38,379 bases of DNA from the NCBI GenBank assembly GCA_001920415.1, contig MNJR01000071.1, positions 1 through 38,379 of the forward strand, in the 5' to 3' direction. Positions within the stretch are counted from its first letter, which is position 1; every line of letters begins with the position of its first letter. Made by a program: the position numbers and the translations under genes. This document shows positions 24,468 to 33,330 of this stretch, one piece after another. The DNA is from Acidobacteria bacterium 13_1_20CM_3_53_8. Its GTDB lineage: Bacteria; Acidobacteriota; Blastocatellia; Pyrinomonadales; Pyrinomonadaceae. The notes beneath the pieces were generated by a model that had not been told where the DNA came from, ran no database searches, and worked only from the letters and a program-made list of their open reading frames with translations.

Positions 24468-25784
24468 TTAGTTGGTTGGCATTCCAGACTGATAAACCGA
24501 CATGACTGCTTCAAGCATCTTTTCATTGTTAGCGTAACGCGACAAATCGTAGCAACCGAGCGGGTCTTCCAGCACATGATAAAGACACCTGTTGCAGTGA
24601 GTGCAAGGTTTGTCTGTAGGTTTGCCCTGCGCGAAGAGTTCGGGCAAATTATTGTTGGCGATAAGTCCACGCGCAATAGCCACAGCATCGCACATCCCGC
24701 TCTCAATAGCATCTCGTATGACTTGAGCAGTTTGAAAGCCGCCAGTACATAACACAGGCACGCTCACATTTTGCTTGATCGCCTTAGCGGCCTGAAGATT
24801 GTTGCCCTCTATGGCCTCTCCCTGATCTCTGGTCCAAAGCAGTCGGATGATTGGCCGCAGGAGACTGTAGCGTGCCATCACATAGTTGGGAAATGTTTTC
24901 TTCCCGCTATCTATAATCGGATAGACTCTTTTAATAACATCGAGCGGGAGACCGCCTCTTGGGTTGCGCGGATGTGGGAAACTGCTACCGCTTGAGACGT
25001 GTATGGCATCAACGCCCTCGGCTTCAAGAAGCTTGCAGATTTGAATACTATCTTCTATGGTGTTGCCTTTCTTCTTCCAAAAGAAGACGGCATTGTTGTA
25101 ATCAATCCCGTTGAGTTTCACCTGTAAATGAAAATCCGTTCCCACCTCTTTGCGTATGGCGCGTATAATTTCAAGCAGAAATCGCGCGCGGTTTGCTACT
25201 GACCCGCCGTATTCATCCTTACGGTTATTGATTCCTGAGCTAAGGAATTGCGTAATTAGATAACCGTTTGCGCCGTGAAGCTCGATTCCGTCAAGGCCAG
25301 CCTCGCGTACGCGCCTTGCTGCCTCTGCAAGTTGACCAATTACTGATTGAATCTCAGCAGCCGTCATGGCTCGGCACAGAAATCCGCTGAACGGTTCTGT
25401 CGTGCCGGTTGAACTCAACGTAGGCATCTCAAGATTATCAACGCCCTTAAAATCCATCTGGCGACCTGCGTGATTTAGTTGCAAGATGTACTTGCAATCG
25501 TATTCATGAACCTTCTCGCCGACCGCGCGCCAGAATGGAATCTGCTCGTCTCTGTGTATGGTGGCGTAATTGGGGACATGGCGGCCTGCGACCGATACGG
25601 CTACGAACGATGAGATGATAGCGCCCGCGCCGCCGCGCGCGAATTTCTCTTCCCAATTAATTCGCGTCTGCGTGCCGGAACCATCATAGTTATCGAACCT
25701 GCCGGAAATGCTGGAACGCAGGATACGATTCTTAACAACCAGATTGCGAAATTTAAGAGGTTCAAAAAGAATGTCGGATGCCAT
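24468..25784 (-). CDS. Old Yellow Enzyme-family NADH:flavin oxidoreductase
   Basis: A 438-residue FMN-dependent TIM barrel: LFEPLKFRNLVVKNRILRSS at the N-terminus, LQLNHAGRQ, GLDGIELHGANGYLITQFLS with the catalytic-type H and N, NNRKDEYGGSVANRARF, then VPVLCTGGF and AIARGLIAN for phosphate binding. Near the C-terminus, CTHCNRC and a later Cys (LGCYD) resemble the 4Fe-4S ligands of 2,4-dienoyl-CoA reductase-type enzymes, but the downstream FAD/NAD domains of those enzymes are absent. Substrate unknown; enone or dienoyl reduction is likely. ATG 25784 follows AAAGGAGC; a 50-residue upstream extension has no family similarity. Confidence 0.88.
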   Translation of the reverse strand: MASDILFEPLKFRNLVVKNRILRSSISGRFDNYDGSGTQTRINWEEKFARGGAGAIISSFVAVSVAGRHVPNYATIHRDEQIPFWRAVGEKVHEYDCKYILQLNHAGRQMDFKGVDNLEMPTLSSTGTTEPFSGFLCRAMTAAEIQSVIGQLAEAARRVREAGLDGIELHGANGYLITQFLSSGINNRKDEYGGSVANRARFLLEIIRAIRKEVGTDFHLQVKLNGIDYNNAVFFWKKKGNTIEDSIQICKLLEAEGVDAIHVSSGSSFPHPRNPRGGLPLDVIKRVYPIIDSGKKTFPNYVMARYSLLRPIIRLLWTRDQGEAIEGNNLQAAKAIKQNVSVPVLCTGGFQTAQVIRDAIESGMCDAVAIARGLIANNNLPELFAQGKPTDKPCTHCNRCLYHVLEDPLGCYDLSRYANNEKMLEAVMSVYQSGMPTN

Positions 25785-25969
25785 TGCTTTGCTCCTTTCA
25801 ATGAGACGAATCGTTAATAACGGGGACGGACAAGTGCGATTCAATACCGGGTTAGTTGAGGCTCGCGGAAGATGCTCCGTTGAGCGGGCCTGCGAGAGCG
25901 AAAGCAAGATATTCGCGTGCGAAGGCGTTGTCAATAGATAGAAGCTATTTAAACACCTGAAGCACTATC

Positions 25970-26118
25970 AACGCTTAGCGAGCTTAAGCATTTTCCTTTG
26001 CGCCTTTGCGTGAAACTGCAACTATCTCTAGCTTGAGCTTCAAGAGAGTTGCATGTTCTCGCAAAGGCGCAAAGTTAAAGACTTAAGCTCGCTAAGGTAT
26101 TTTGAAACGCGCTCTAAG
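25970..26118. repeat. CTTTGCGCCTTTGCG palindromic element, copy 3
   Basis: Inner arms CTTTGCGCCTTTGCGTGAA and TTCTCGCAAAGGCGCAAAG, flanked by CTTAGCGAGCTTAAG / CTTAAGCTCGCTAAG. The right end TTTTGAAACGCGCTCTAAG matches copy 2, but the left TTTCAAAA terminus is missing, so this copy is truncated. Confidence 0.7.
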
Positions 26119-26186
26119 TTTTTGAAGTAAGGCGCACTCAAATAAAAGAGCGAGGCAGACGCTTTATGTGCATGCACCAATTTTTA

Positions 26187-26213
26187 TTGACAAGCAACCG
26201 CATTGACTATAAT
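26187..26213 (+). promoter_or_regulatory. Near-consensus sigma-70 promoter upstream of phosphoesterase/oxidase operon
   Basis: TTGACA (26187-26192) and TATAAT (26208-26213) are both perfect consensus hexamers, but the spacer is 15 bases, shorter than the optimal 17. It lies 380 bases before ATG 26593. Confidence 0.45.
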
Positions 26214-26592
26214 CTTTCCCTGCTTTAACGCTAATTTATTCAGAGCTTTTTCCACAGGCTCTCTTCACTCTTTAACCTACTATGGCGTGACCAAGAGCAG
26301 CTTCGCATAATCGGCACATTCCGAAATAATCTTCGACCAAGGGTTATATACACCGAGTTGCACTCTTGTTGAAATAAGAAGGGACTCTCACAGCAGCGCA
26401 TGAAGTGGCTGGATAGGAAGGCGATTCAATCCTCTATACCTTGAAAGAAAATTTTTCAGAGTCCCAAGGCAAGCCAGACCATTTTATGTAGAGCTATTTT
26501 CATAAAACTTGCTGCCCGTTATCACGTGCGCCAATGGATTGTTGATTGGCACATTCCTCTAACGCTCTAAGATTGTGAAGGGAGATCAGGCA

Positions 26593-29211
26593 ATGTCAGA
26601 AGATTTATCCTCGAACGCTCCAGCCGGGATGCCGGAAGGTATTCCGCCAAAACCTGACCCGAAAGACTTCGAGCCGCCAGTCGCCTGGCTCTTCGGTCGT
26701 CAATTAATCGCCAATCTCAAGTGGATACTGCTCTACACAGCATTCAAGGGCAAGCTGGACGCGCGTGATTGGATGAAGGCCAACATTATTCCCCATGCTC
26801 GCTCTTCAAACGAGATTGAAGAATTCTGGCGTGGGTCGCATGAAGATAGCAGGGCTGAGGGAAATGGCCTACATGAATCAGAAGAGGAGTTCTGGTTCGA
26901 TTATATAGCCGATAGTGGCGATGGGCAGAGGGCTGTCTACAGCATAGCTTACCTGTGTATGAGCGATCTGGCTGTGAAGAAAGAGCCGCAGCTTGGCGAG
27001 AAGGTTGAATTCATCTTACGACCTGACGGCGCGAAGCTGGAAGCAGTGACGATGCTTCTGCCGCGCGGAGCGTTTCTATTTGTAGGAGGCGACACAAGCT
27101 ATCACATAGCGGACTACGCCAATCTGGCCGACCGTCTTCAGAACCCATTCTGCTGGGCTGCACGTGACCTCTTCAAGAAAAATGCGGAGAGCGTGATGAG
27201 CAGCCGTTACCGTCTGCTCTTAGGCATTCCGGGCAACCATGACTATTACGATGCGCTGGATGGATTCAACCGCCAGTTTCGTCGCCCTTCGGCAGGAGAG
27301 GGAATGCCGGAAGGCTGGCGGCAACCGCAGCTTGCGCTTCCCACATTCAGGCGCATTCAGGAAGCCAGTTATCTGGCCTTGCGTCTGCCCTTCGATTGGT
27401 GGTTCTGGGGAATGGACACAGAAGAGGGCGAAATTGATTACCGCCAGGAGGAGTTTTTCAGATACATTCAGGCGGAATATGTTCCAACGCGGCTGATCGT
27501 CGCCACGCCTGAGCCTACAACGGTTTTCGGAAAATATGCCGGAGAAGATGAGAGCCAATCGAAAACGTTTGCAGCGCTTGGGCTGGAACGCCCCTTCCTG
27601 AAGAATCCTGAGCCTATGGGCGAAGGGAAGTGTCGTCTGGATTTGTCAGGTGACGTTCACCACTATGCCAGACATTGGGGTCTTCCGGCAGGAGCAGACG
27701 GAGCGAGCAATTATGCTTCCGTCATGTCCGGCGGCGGCGGAGCTTTTTTTCATCCCTCTCACACTACCATTAAAGAACTAAAGCCGGAGGTCATCTATCC
27801 TCTGCCGAAGGATTCGCGCAGAGAGGTCGCAGACCAACTCTTCAAGATAAGAAATATCTTTAAGGGCGGTTATGTCTGGCTAGCAGGTTTTATAATAGCC
27901 TTCTCTCTATTCTTCGCCGCGTCCTTTCCGCAGAGCAGCCGGGATGCAATTGATAGCTTCCCGCTCTTTATCAAGTTGGGAATTTCGTCAGGCCTTTCCC
28001 CACAATCGCCGCTTCCGCCCACAGTTAAGCAGATGCCTAGAAACCCCTGGTGGACTAATTCGCAGCCTGCTCCAACGGGTTACTGGATGGCAATGTTTTC
28101 GATTGTCCTGTCGCTAATACTTCTCGGCGCGGCGCTCTATTATTCATCAAGACTCTTCAAGAAAGAGTATGACCCAACTTGGAAGCATAAAAAGAGGGAG
28201 GTGACAGAGGGACAACGCATTATTCTCTGGACGATTGTGTTCCTCTCTTTCCTGAGTCTTGCCTTCGGCATTCTTGGCTTTCACGCACCCCAAAGCGAGG
28301 AAGTTCTTACGCGCTTCGGTCATAGCCTTATTATATTTGCCGCGCTTGCATGGTCTGTCTTAGCAGTTATAGAAAGCGTATGGTATTCAGAATGGCTCTT
28401 TGAAGAGGTCTATTATGGAAACCTGAAGCCTTGGCATTACTGGCCTGTCTGGGTTTTGAATATTATGTCCCTGCTTGGTTTTGGCTCCTCTCTCTGGTTC
28501 TTTGGAAGACAGGAGTCATCCTTTCTCATCTCGGACATTGGTTTGGTAATAGTTCTTTTGCTAGTCGGCGGCGGTCTGGTCTTCTTCGCATATTCTACGG
28601 GCGGGAATCTCAAAAAAGGAGCGGGTAAATTTGCTTTCCTTCTACTGGGAGCCTCACACGCTCTCGTCCAACTATTTGTTCCTTTTCTACTCGTCAGGAA
28701 AGGCAATCTGCTATTGGCTCCGCTGGCCGCGCTCATTCTCGTACTTATATTTAAGTATATAGGGAGAGCGCTGGCTAAAAGCGAGAACGGTTGGCCGCTT
28801 GCAATAGCATGGATAGTTTTCAGCGCATTGTTGCTCGTCACTCCTTTCGTCATGGACGTTACAACCCCTCCTAATATCCCCGGAATCATTCCTCATATCT
28901 TTAATGATGGGTTGATAAATGTGGGGGATAACCATCTGACTCAGTTTCTACTCTGTTTCTATGCAGGGGCAATCGGCGCGTTCATGAGTTGCGTGCTATT
29001 CGGCTGGTACCTAGCCGTCGCTCTGGCTTTCAACGGCCATAACAACGAGGCTGGCGGAGCGGCAAGAATAGAAGGGTTCAAAGAGTTCATTCGTTTCCGC
29101 CTGACTCCTAAAGGTCTTACGGGATATGTGATTGGGATGGATGAGCCGAGCACGGACGGAGAAAAACTTCAGCCGAAGATTGTAGATATTTTTCGTATAT
29201 CTAATCTTTAA
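26593..29211 (+). CDS. Metallophosphoesterase fused to a ten-helix membrane domain
   Basis: An 872-residue protein. Residues ~150-400 hold calcineurin-like phosphoesterase motifs: GGD (D167), GNHD (214-217) and GDVHHY (D354, H356, H357), followed by a GGGGAFFHPS loop. A clear first D-x-H motif is not evident. From ~425 to ~840 ten TM helices follow (the first GGYVWLAGFIIAFSLFFAAS), with long loops after helices 1 and 2. The catalytic domain precedes the membrane part and should be cytoplasmic, as no signal peptide is present. Substrate unknown; a lipid phosphate or lipid-linked substrate is plausible. ATG 26593 follows AAGGGAG. The lactone oxidase follows after 31 bases, suggesting an operon. 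Confidence 0.8.
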   Translation: MSEDLSSNAPAGMPEGIPPKPDPKDFEPPVAWLFGRQLIANLKWILLYTAFKGKLDARDWMKANIIPHARSSNEIEEFWRGSHEDSRAEGNGLHESEEEFWFDYIADSGDGQRAVYSIAYLCMSDLAVKKEPQLGEKVEFILRPDGAKLEAVTMLLPRGAFLFVGGDTSYHIADYANLADRLQNPFCWAARDLFKKNAESVMSSRYRLLLGIPGNHDYYDALDGFNRQFRRPSAGEGMPEGWRQPQLALPTFRRIQEASYLALRLPFDWWFWGMDTEEGEIDYRQEEFFRYIQAEYVPTRLIVATPEPTTVFGKYAGEDESQSKTFAALGLERPFLKNPEPMGEGKCRLDLSGDVHHYARHWGLPAGADGASNYASVMSGGGGAFFHPSHTTIKELKPEVIYPLPKDSRREVADQLFKIRNIFKGGYVWLAGFIIAFSLFFAASFPQSSRDAIDSFPLFIKLGISSGLSPQSPLPPTVKQMPRNPWWTNSQPAPTGYWMAMFSIVLSLILLGAALYYSSRLFKKEYDPTWKHKKREVTEGQRIILWTIVFLSFLSLAFGILGFHAPQSEEVLTRFGHSLIIFAALAWSVLAVIESVWYSEWLFEEVYYGNLKPWHYWPVWVLNIMSLLGFGSSLWFFGRQESSFLISDIGLVIVLLLVGGGLVFFAYSTGGNLKKGAGKFAFLLLGASHALVQLFVPFLLVRKGNLLLAPLAALILVLIFKYIGRALAKSENGWPLAIAWIVFSALLLVTPFVMDVTTPPNIPGIIPHIFNDGLINVGDNHLTQFLLCFYAGAIGAFMSCVLFGWYLAVALAFNGHNNEAGGAARIEGFKEFIRFRLTPKGLTGYVIGMDEPSTDGEKLQPKIVDIFRISNL

Positions 29212-29242
29212 ATTCTGATCTGCTGGCAGAAAGGAGAGAGCT

Positions 29243-30640
29243 ATGAAGCGTCGAGGCTACTTCTATGTCGCGCTTGCGACCACGCTCAATATAATAATTT
29301 ATGCTTTGACGCTCGGACGCTATCTATGGCTCGAAGGACGAGTAAGTGGTGGCGTCTTTCGTAATTGGGGCAGACGATACCGCTATCGTCCCAAAAATTT
29401 TGTTAAGCCGACGACTGAGGAAGAGATCGTTGCGCTGGTTAGGAGTGCTAAGGGCGTTAGGTTCTACGGGGCAGCGCATTCTTTCAATAACGGAGTAGTA
29501 GCGGACCATACGCTTGTCTCGCTAGATAATTATAAGGGCGTGCTCTGGAAGAACCTTGAAACCAAACAGGTCGCTTTCAAAGGTGGAACGCGAATAAGAG
29601 AGTGCGCGGCGTTGCTGTTGGACGAAGGGCTGGCCTTCGGCGCGCTGCCTTCGCACGATGCGCAGAGCATCGCAGGCATTATCTCTACGGACGTTCATGG
29701 AACTGGCAGGGATTGGGGATTTGTAAGCGATGAGGTTGTCAGTTTTAAGCTCATAGACGGCAAGGGCGTTGTACACGAATGCGAGCCAGAGGACGATCTT
29801 TTCAAAACGGCTATAGGAGGTATAGGAGCACCGGGCATCATCTCGGAAGTAGTAGTGCAAGCGGTCACGCGCTTCAACATCGAGCAGAAAGTCGAAATGT
29901 CTAACCTCCCTTTCGTCCGGGAAAATTTCGACCGTCTGTTTGACGAGAACGAGCACATGAGCCTTTATCTTTTTCCGTTCACGGACAGATGCCAGATAAA
30001 CACTTGGAATAGTACGGAGAAGAGAAGATCGTTTCTGGATCGTCTCAGAGAGTTCCTGAGTATTTCAAAGGACGCACTGCTTTCGGCATGGTTCGGAGGC
30101 TTTATGGCAAATACAGGATTGCTGCCCAAGCTTTCCTCGCTCTCCTATAGTTTCAAACGAGGGACAGACCTTGTTATGGAGAGCAACAAAGCCTTCAACC
30201 GGACAATCTATCCTCTGCATCAAGAATTAGAGTTCACCATACCTTTTGAAAAAACCTTTGAGATGTGCCGACGCTTTATCAAGCTTTTTGAGGATATGTA
30301 CAGAGCGGAAAAATTACCCTATGCGCTTTTCGAGATACGTTTCACTCCGGCGGGTCATGACCGCACGCTTATTGGAGCAGGACGCGAGCGTCGCTCCACA
30401 TGGATTAATCTTGTGCTCAACGATTCAAACGGCTTCGAGCGATATTACGCCGCAGCCGAAGACTTGATGAGAGAGGTTGACGCGCGTCCTCATATGGGAA
30501 AATACTGCCAGAGCTTCACCAAAGACGACATGATGAGACTACACCAGCAGCACTTCACAAAATTCCTGCAAATAGCAAAGCAGCACGACCCTGAAGGCAA
30601 GTTCGTTGGCGACTTCACGCGGCGAGTCTTCTGGGATTAA
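29243..30640 (+). CDS. D-arabinono-1,4-lactone oxidase / L-gulonolactone oxidase-type FAD enzyme
   Basis: A 465-residue enzyme of the VAO/PCMH flavoprotein superfamily. After a hydrophobic N-terminal segment (FYVALATTLNIIIYALTLG, probable membrane anchor), the FAD-binding domain contains KPTTEEEIVALVRSA, GAAHSFNNG (H79 may bind FAD covalently), and SIAGIISTDVHGTGRDWG for the pyrophosphate. The C-terminal ALO domain includes FEIRFTPAGHDRTLIGAGR and ends HDPEGKFVGDFTRRVF. It would oxidise an aldonolactone or related polyol, passing electrons to O2 or a carrier. AAAGGAGAG precedes ATG 29243. It is co-encoded with the membrane phosphoesterase, hinting at a shared sugar-lactone or glycolipid pathway. 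Confidence 0.88.
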   Translation: MKRRGYFYVALATTLNIIIYALTLGRYLWLEGRVSGGVFRNWGRRYRYRPKNFVKPTTEEEIVALVRSAKGVRFYGAAHSFNNGVVADHTLVSLDNYKGVLWKNLETKQVAFKGGTRIRECAALLLDEGLAFGALPSHDAQSIAGIISTDVHGTGRDWGFVSDEVVSFKLIDGKGVVHECEPEDDLFKTAIGGIGAPGIISEVVVQAVTRFNIEQKVEMSNLPFVRENFDRLFDENEHMSLYLFPFTDRCQINTWNSTEKRRSFLDRLREFLSISKDALLSAWFGGFMANTGLLPKLSSLSYSFKRGTDLVMESNKAFNRTIYPLHQELEFTIPFEKTFEMCRRFIKLFEDMYRAEKLPYALFEIRFTPAGHDRTLIGAGRERRSTWINLVLNDSNGFERYYAAAEDLMREVDARPHMGKYCQSFTKDDMMRLHQQHFTKFLQIAKQHDPEGKFVGDFTRRVFWD

Positions 30641-30823
30641 AAGCCGTGTGGGTTTGATAGATAATCGTTTACGAACAACTCGGCTGGGATTAGTCCGAGC
30701 CACTCGCTTACTATCCGTGTGATAGTTGGTTTCAGACAGGTGCTGATGAGTCTTGAGTTCTTGTTTTCGAGTACGTCCAACCTGTTGCTTATTCTATATT
30801 TGTCTGAGAAAACCGAGCGCAAA

Positions 30824-31330
30824 TCATTGCTCCACTTTCATCTCTCCAATAGTCAGTTCCAGCAAATCTTCGCCGATAGCGAAACTGTGCCGCATATACA
30901 GAGAGCGGCTGCGCTCTGTGGGCCACAGTATTATTGCGTGTACATTGCGCGCCTTGCACCAACGAAACGCGACAGACAGAAGGCGCGAGCCTATGCCACG
31001 TCCACGCGCATCTTCTATAAGATAGAAGTTCGTAAGATAAGCGAAGTATTCTGACTCAGACCTTGGGTTCGGAATTTTTTCAATGACCTGCACCCAGACG
31101 TGGCCGACGAGCGCTTGATCCAACTCGGCTATCCAACATTGCCATGAACTACTTTCCCGCAAGTGTTCTTCCATCCAAAGCCTACAACGCTCTACAAACT
31201 CATCTTCGTTCTCGCTCACATGGCCTGTACTTGCGCGAAAAGCGTATCGAAACTTTGCTAGCTGAAGGGCATCTGCTTTCGTAGCAGGTCGAATGCTGAC
31301 GCCGCCCGGATTCTCTGATTTCTCAACCAT
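30824..31330 (-). CDS. GNAT family N-acetyltransferase
   Basis: A 168-residue GNAT fold: SIRPATKADALQLAKFRYAF at the N-terminus, the acetyl-CoA binding motif A in YLIEDARGRGIGSRLLSVAF (R/Q-x-x-G-x-G), and the C-terminal ARNVHAIILWPTERSRSLYM with RHSFAIGEDLLEL. Substrate unknown (small amine or protein N-terminus). ATG 31330 was chosen; the longer frame to 31378 would begin inside the adjacent miniature element. No strong Shine-Dalgarno. It is read leftward, between two rightward operons. Confidence 0.85.
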   Translation of the reverse strand: MVEKSENPGGVSIRPATKADALQLAKFRYAFRASTGHVSENEDEFVERCRLWMEEHLRESSSWQCWIAELDQALVGHVWVQVIEKIPNPRSESEYFAYLTNFYLIEDARGRGIGSRLLSVAFRWCKARNVHAIILWPTERSRSLYMRHSFAIGEDLLELTIGEMKVEQ

Positions 31331-31365
31331 GACTATATTTGAAAGATAGCTTAACAGAGAGATGA

Positions 31366-31512
31366 TACCAGATTGCACAATAAAATAAGGAGAACAGATT
31401 ATCCACGCGCATCACACGCGCACGACACTAAACATAGCGCCTGACTTCGTGTTGTTTCGCGTGTCTTCGTGGACAGCTTTTGCTGAATCTTATTTTATTC
31501 TGCAATCTGGTA
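31366..31512. mobile_element. MITE-like element, TACCRG family copy 3 (147 bp)
   Basis: The ends are TACCAGATTGCACAATA and TATTCTGCAATCTGGTA, then AAAATAAGG / TCTTATTTTA. The core has CCACGCGCATCACACG and CGTGTTGTTTCGCGTG arms like copy 2. Flanks are TGA on the left and TAA on the right, one base apart from a perfect TNA duplication. It begins 35 bases upstream of the GNAT start. Confidence 0.7.
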
Positions 31513-31827
31513 TAAGAGGCGGCATGACAACTTCTACGAACGCGCGCGCCTGCCAACATGGTTTCGCAGATACGCCTTCGCGCGTGCCTCTCATCAATAT
31601 TGACGGGAGACGCAGCGCGCAGGTTATGTGGAATCGTCGTCGAGCAGGATAATTCGAGCGTTAGATATCTTCTCTTTTTCGAGATGCGTAGAATGATTGA
31701 GATTCGTTGCTCTGCTCCATAACTATGGAGCGAGTCAGGCGAAACAGAGACTTGAGGTGTAGAAACAAGAGTGGTTCAAGTCTCCTCTCTTCATACGCAA
31801 TATCGAAACAAGAGTGGTATGGCTCGC
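31513..31827. other. Intergenic region with short direct and inverted repeats
   Basis: No supported gene. GAAACAAGAGTGGT occurs twice about 44 bases apart (near 31763 and 31804), and AGAGACTTGA / TCAAGTCTCC forms a hairpin overlapping the first copy. A lone GTTAGAT preceded by AATTCGAGC at 31651-31666 resembles an attC 3' end. Confidence 0.4.
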
Positions 31828-32061
31828 TTACGCTTTGACCAACCCCTTAGTTATATTCCGCTGCCAGGCCTCATAGTTCTTGACGCGCCGCTTCGCCTGC
31901 TTCTTCGTCAGGTTCATCTTCAGCGCGACGTAGGCTATTCGCTCCGTGCGATCTTTCTTCTGGTCGTAGGGGTCGCCTTTCGCTTCCTTGTAAAATCTAT
32001 AAGCTCGCTCCCACTCCGCTTTGATTTCCCGCGTAGCTTGCTCACCTCTCAATTCAGCCAT
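31828..32061 (-). CDS. Small basic helical protein, unknown function
   Basis: A 77-residue, Lys/Arg-rich, mostly helical protein (for example REIKAEWERAYRFYKEAKG and TKKQAKRRVKNYEAWQ). The basic repeats suggest nucleic-acid binding, but no family is recognised. ATG 32061 was preferred because AAAGGAG lies about ten bases upstream; a GTG at 32118 would extend it by 19 residues. It is divergent from the response regulator gene. Confidence 0.55.
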   Translation of the reverse strand: MAELRGEQATREIKAEWERAYRFYKEAKGDPYDQKKDRTERIAYVALKMNLTKKQAKRRVKNYEAWQRNITKGLVKA

Positions 32062-32190
32062 TCCTGCTAATCTCCTTTTGAGTTGCCTAAGTATAGAATC
32101 AAAATCGTCTTGTTGCACCTTCCCGGCTGTGGTACTTTAATCATATTCCCCTCAAAGTTAAATTAACTCCCGACAGAAAGAATCATCAAG

Positions 32191-32574
32191 GTGCGCGAGG
32201 TGAATAATCGAACTGTCCTTGTGGTTGACGACCACGAAGATATACGCCAACTGATGCGTATGGTCTTACAGAGGAAGGGATGCGAAGTGGTCGAAGCCAC
32301 TAATGGAAGGGAAGCGGTTGAGATGGCCGGGCAAGTGAATCCCAACTTAATCCTTATGGACTTGAGTATGCCCGTAATGGACGGCTACGAGGCAACTCGC
32401 CGGATACACGAGCGAGCGGACTTGCACAGCATCCCTATTGTTGCGGTCTCCGCTTACTGTGACGCTCACAACAGACAAAAAGCCATGGCCGCAGGATGCG
32501 TGGAGTGCGTGGGTAAGCCCGTTGATTTCGGTTTGATTGACGGCATTCTGAAGAAGCACTTGCGCTTTCATTGA
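32191..32574 (+). CDS. Single-domain response regulator (CheY-like receiver)
   Basis: A 127-residue receiver domain only: acidic pair DD in VLVVDDHEDIRQLM, phospho-acceptor D57 (LILMDLSMPVMDG), conserved Ser (VAVSAYC) and K109 (CVGKPVDF). There is no output domain, so it acts by protein contact or as a phosphate shuttle. No kinase is adjacent. The start is GTG; 32191 or the second GTG at 32200 (with AAGG eight bases upstream) are both possible. Confidence 0.88.
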   Translation: MREVNNRTVLVVDDHEDIRQLMRMVLQRKGCEVVEATNGREAVEMAGQVNPNLILMDLSMPVMDGYEATRRIHERADLHSIPIVAVSAYCDAHNRQKAMAAGCVECVGKPVDFGLIDGILKKHLRFH

Positions 32575-32584
32575 CGACGCTGGT

Positions 32585-33262
32585 TCAAGGGGAAGTGCTG
32601 CTGCTGCTCCGCTTCGGCAACGCGAAAAAGATTGCCAGCAGCATGCAGAGAGCGAAACTGGCTAGGGCGCTGAAGAAAGCTACGACTAAAATGATCACAT
32701 ACATCAGCGGGCCGTAACGATATTGCTCTGTGATGCCACGCACCACAGCGCGGTCATGATTTTCATCCAACAGCCTGCCGCCGCCTGTAGCATATCGCCA
32801 GAGCAAGTTGTAGAGCACAGCTATGATGACATACGTGCCGCTATAAATAATCGCGGCCACGCGCGCCTCACCCGTCTGTATGTACTCCGCCAGTAAAGAT
32901 GTCGGAAACGGAACGAAGGTCACTCCCATCAAAAGCAGACCGTTGAGTATTAGAAACAGATGGTCGCTGCGCTTGATCTGCTTGAATAGCCTGTGGTGAT
33001 TAATCCACATCACCAAGATAGTGAGAAAGCTTGTGGCGAATCCTAAATATGCAGGCCATTGCCCGGCCAAGGCACGCGCAAGGTGTACGCCTACGGGCAA
33101 CTCTTGAACGCGCGGGACTTTAAGATCGAGCACGAGCAGCGTGATTGCTATGGCGAACACACCGTCGCTAAACGCCTCTATGCGTCCGGTCTCATATTTT
33201 TCTGCCTCTTTCTCTGGCTCGGTTACATAATCATTCATATACTCGCGCCGCTCCATAAACAT
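32585..33262 (-). CDS. TMEM175/DUF1211 family potassium channel-like protein
   Basis: A 225-residue membrane protein with about six TM helices. The signature RIEAFSDGVFAIAITLLVLDL in TM1 is the FSD motif of TMEM175 channels, and AIAITLLVL forms the hydrophobic pore-lining helix. Bacterial members are one six-helix unit that tetramerises to conduct K+. The C-terminus is a short Ser-rich tail. Starts at 33262, 33256 or 33238 are possible; GGAG lies about 11 bases before 33238. It is convergent with the response regulator, with stops ten bases apart. Confidence 0.85.
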   Translation of the reverse strand: MFMERREYMNDYVTEPEKEAEKYETGRIEAFSDGVFAIAITLLVLDLKVPRVQELPVGVHLARALAGQWPAYLGFATSFLTILVMWINHHRLFKQIKRSDHLFLILNGLLLMGVTFVPFPTSLLAEYIQTGEARVAAIIYSGTYVIIAVLYNLLWRYATGGGRLLDENHDRAVVRGITEQYRYGPLMYVIILVVAFFSALASFALCMLLAIFFALPKRSSSSTSP

Positions 33263-33330
33263 TCACACAGACCGCGAACATCATAACCCGAAAGATATAG
33301 AGCAATCAGCATGATTAAATGAAGGCAGTG

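Larger units (their letters stand above)
25785..26592. other. Long intergenic region between OYE and phosphoesterase genes
   Basis: About 800 bases. It holds the third CTTTGCG element (25970-26118) and a near-consensus promoter at 26187-26213. From 26214 to 26592 I see no gene, hairpin or repeat; it would be an unusually long 5' leader. Confidence 0.5.

Noticed and set aside
12813-26118. Recurrent palindromes considered as CRISPR repeats
   Set aside because: Copies are kilobases apart, about 190 bp long, with no regular spacers and no cas genes.
30637-30822. 61-codon leftward open frame just after the GNAT stop
   Set aside because: TTG start, no ribosome binding site, no recognisable domain; treated as non-coding.
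31640-31666. Possible third attC site (AATTCGAGC followed by GTTAGAT)
   Set aside because: No matching 5' arm was found within 150 bases and no gene lies in cassette position, so it may be chance.
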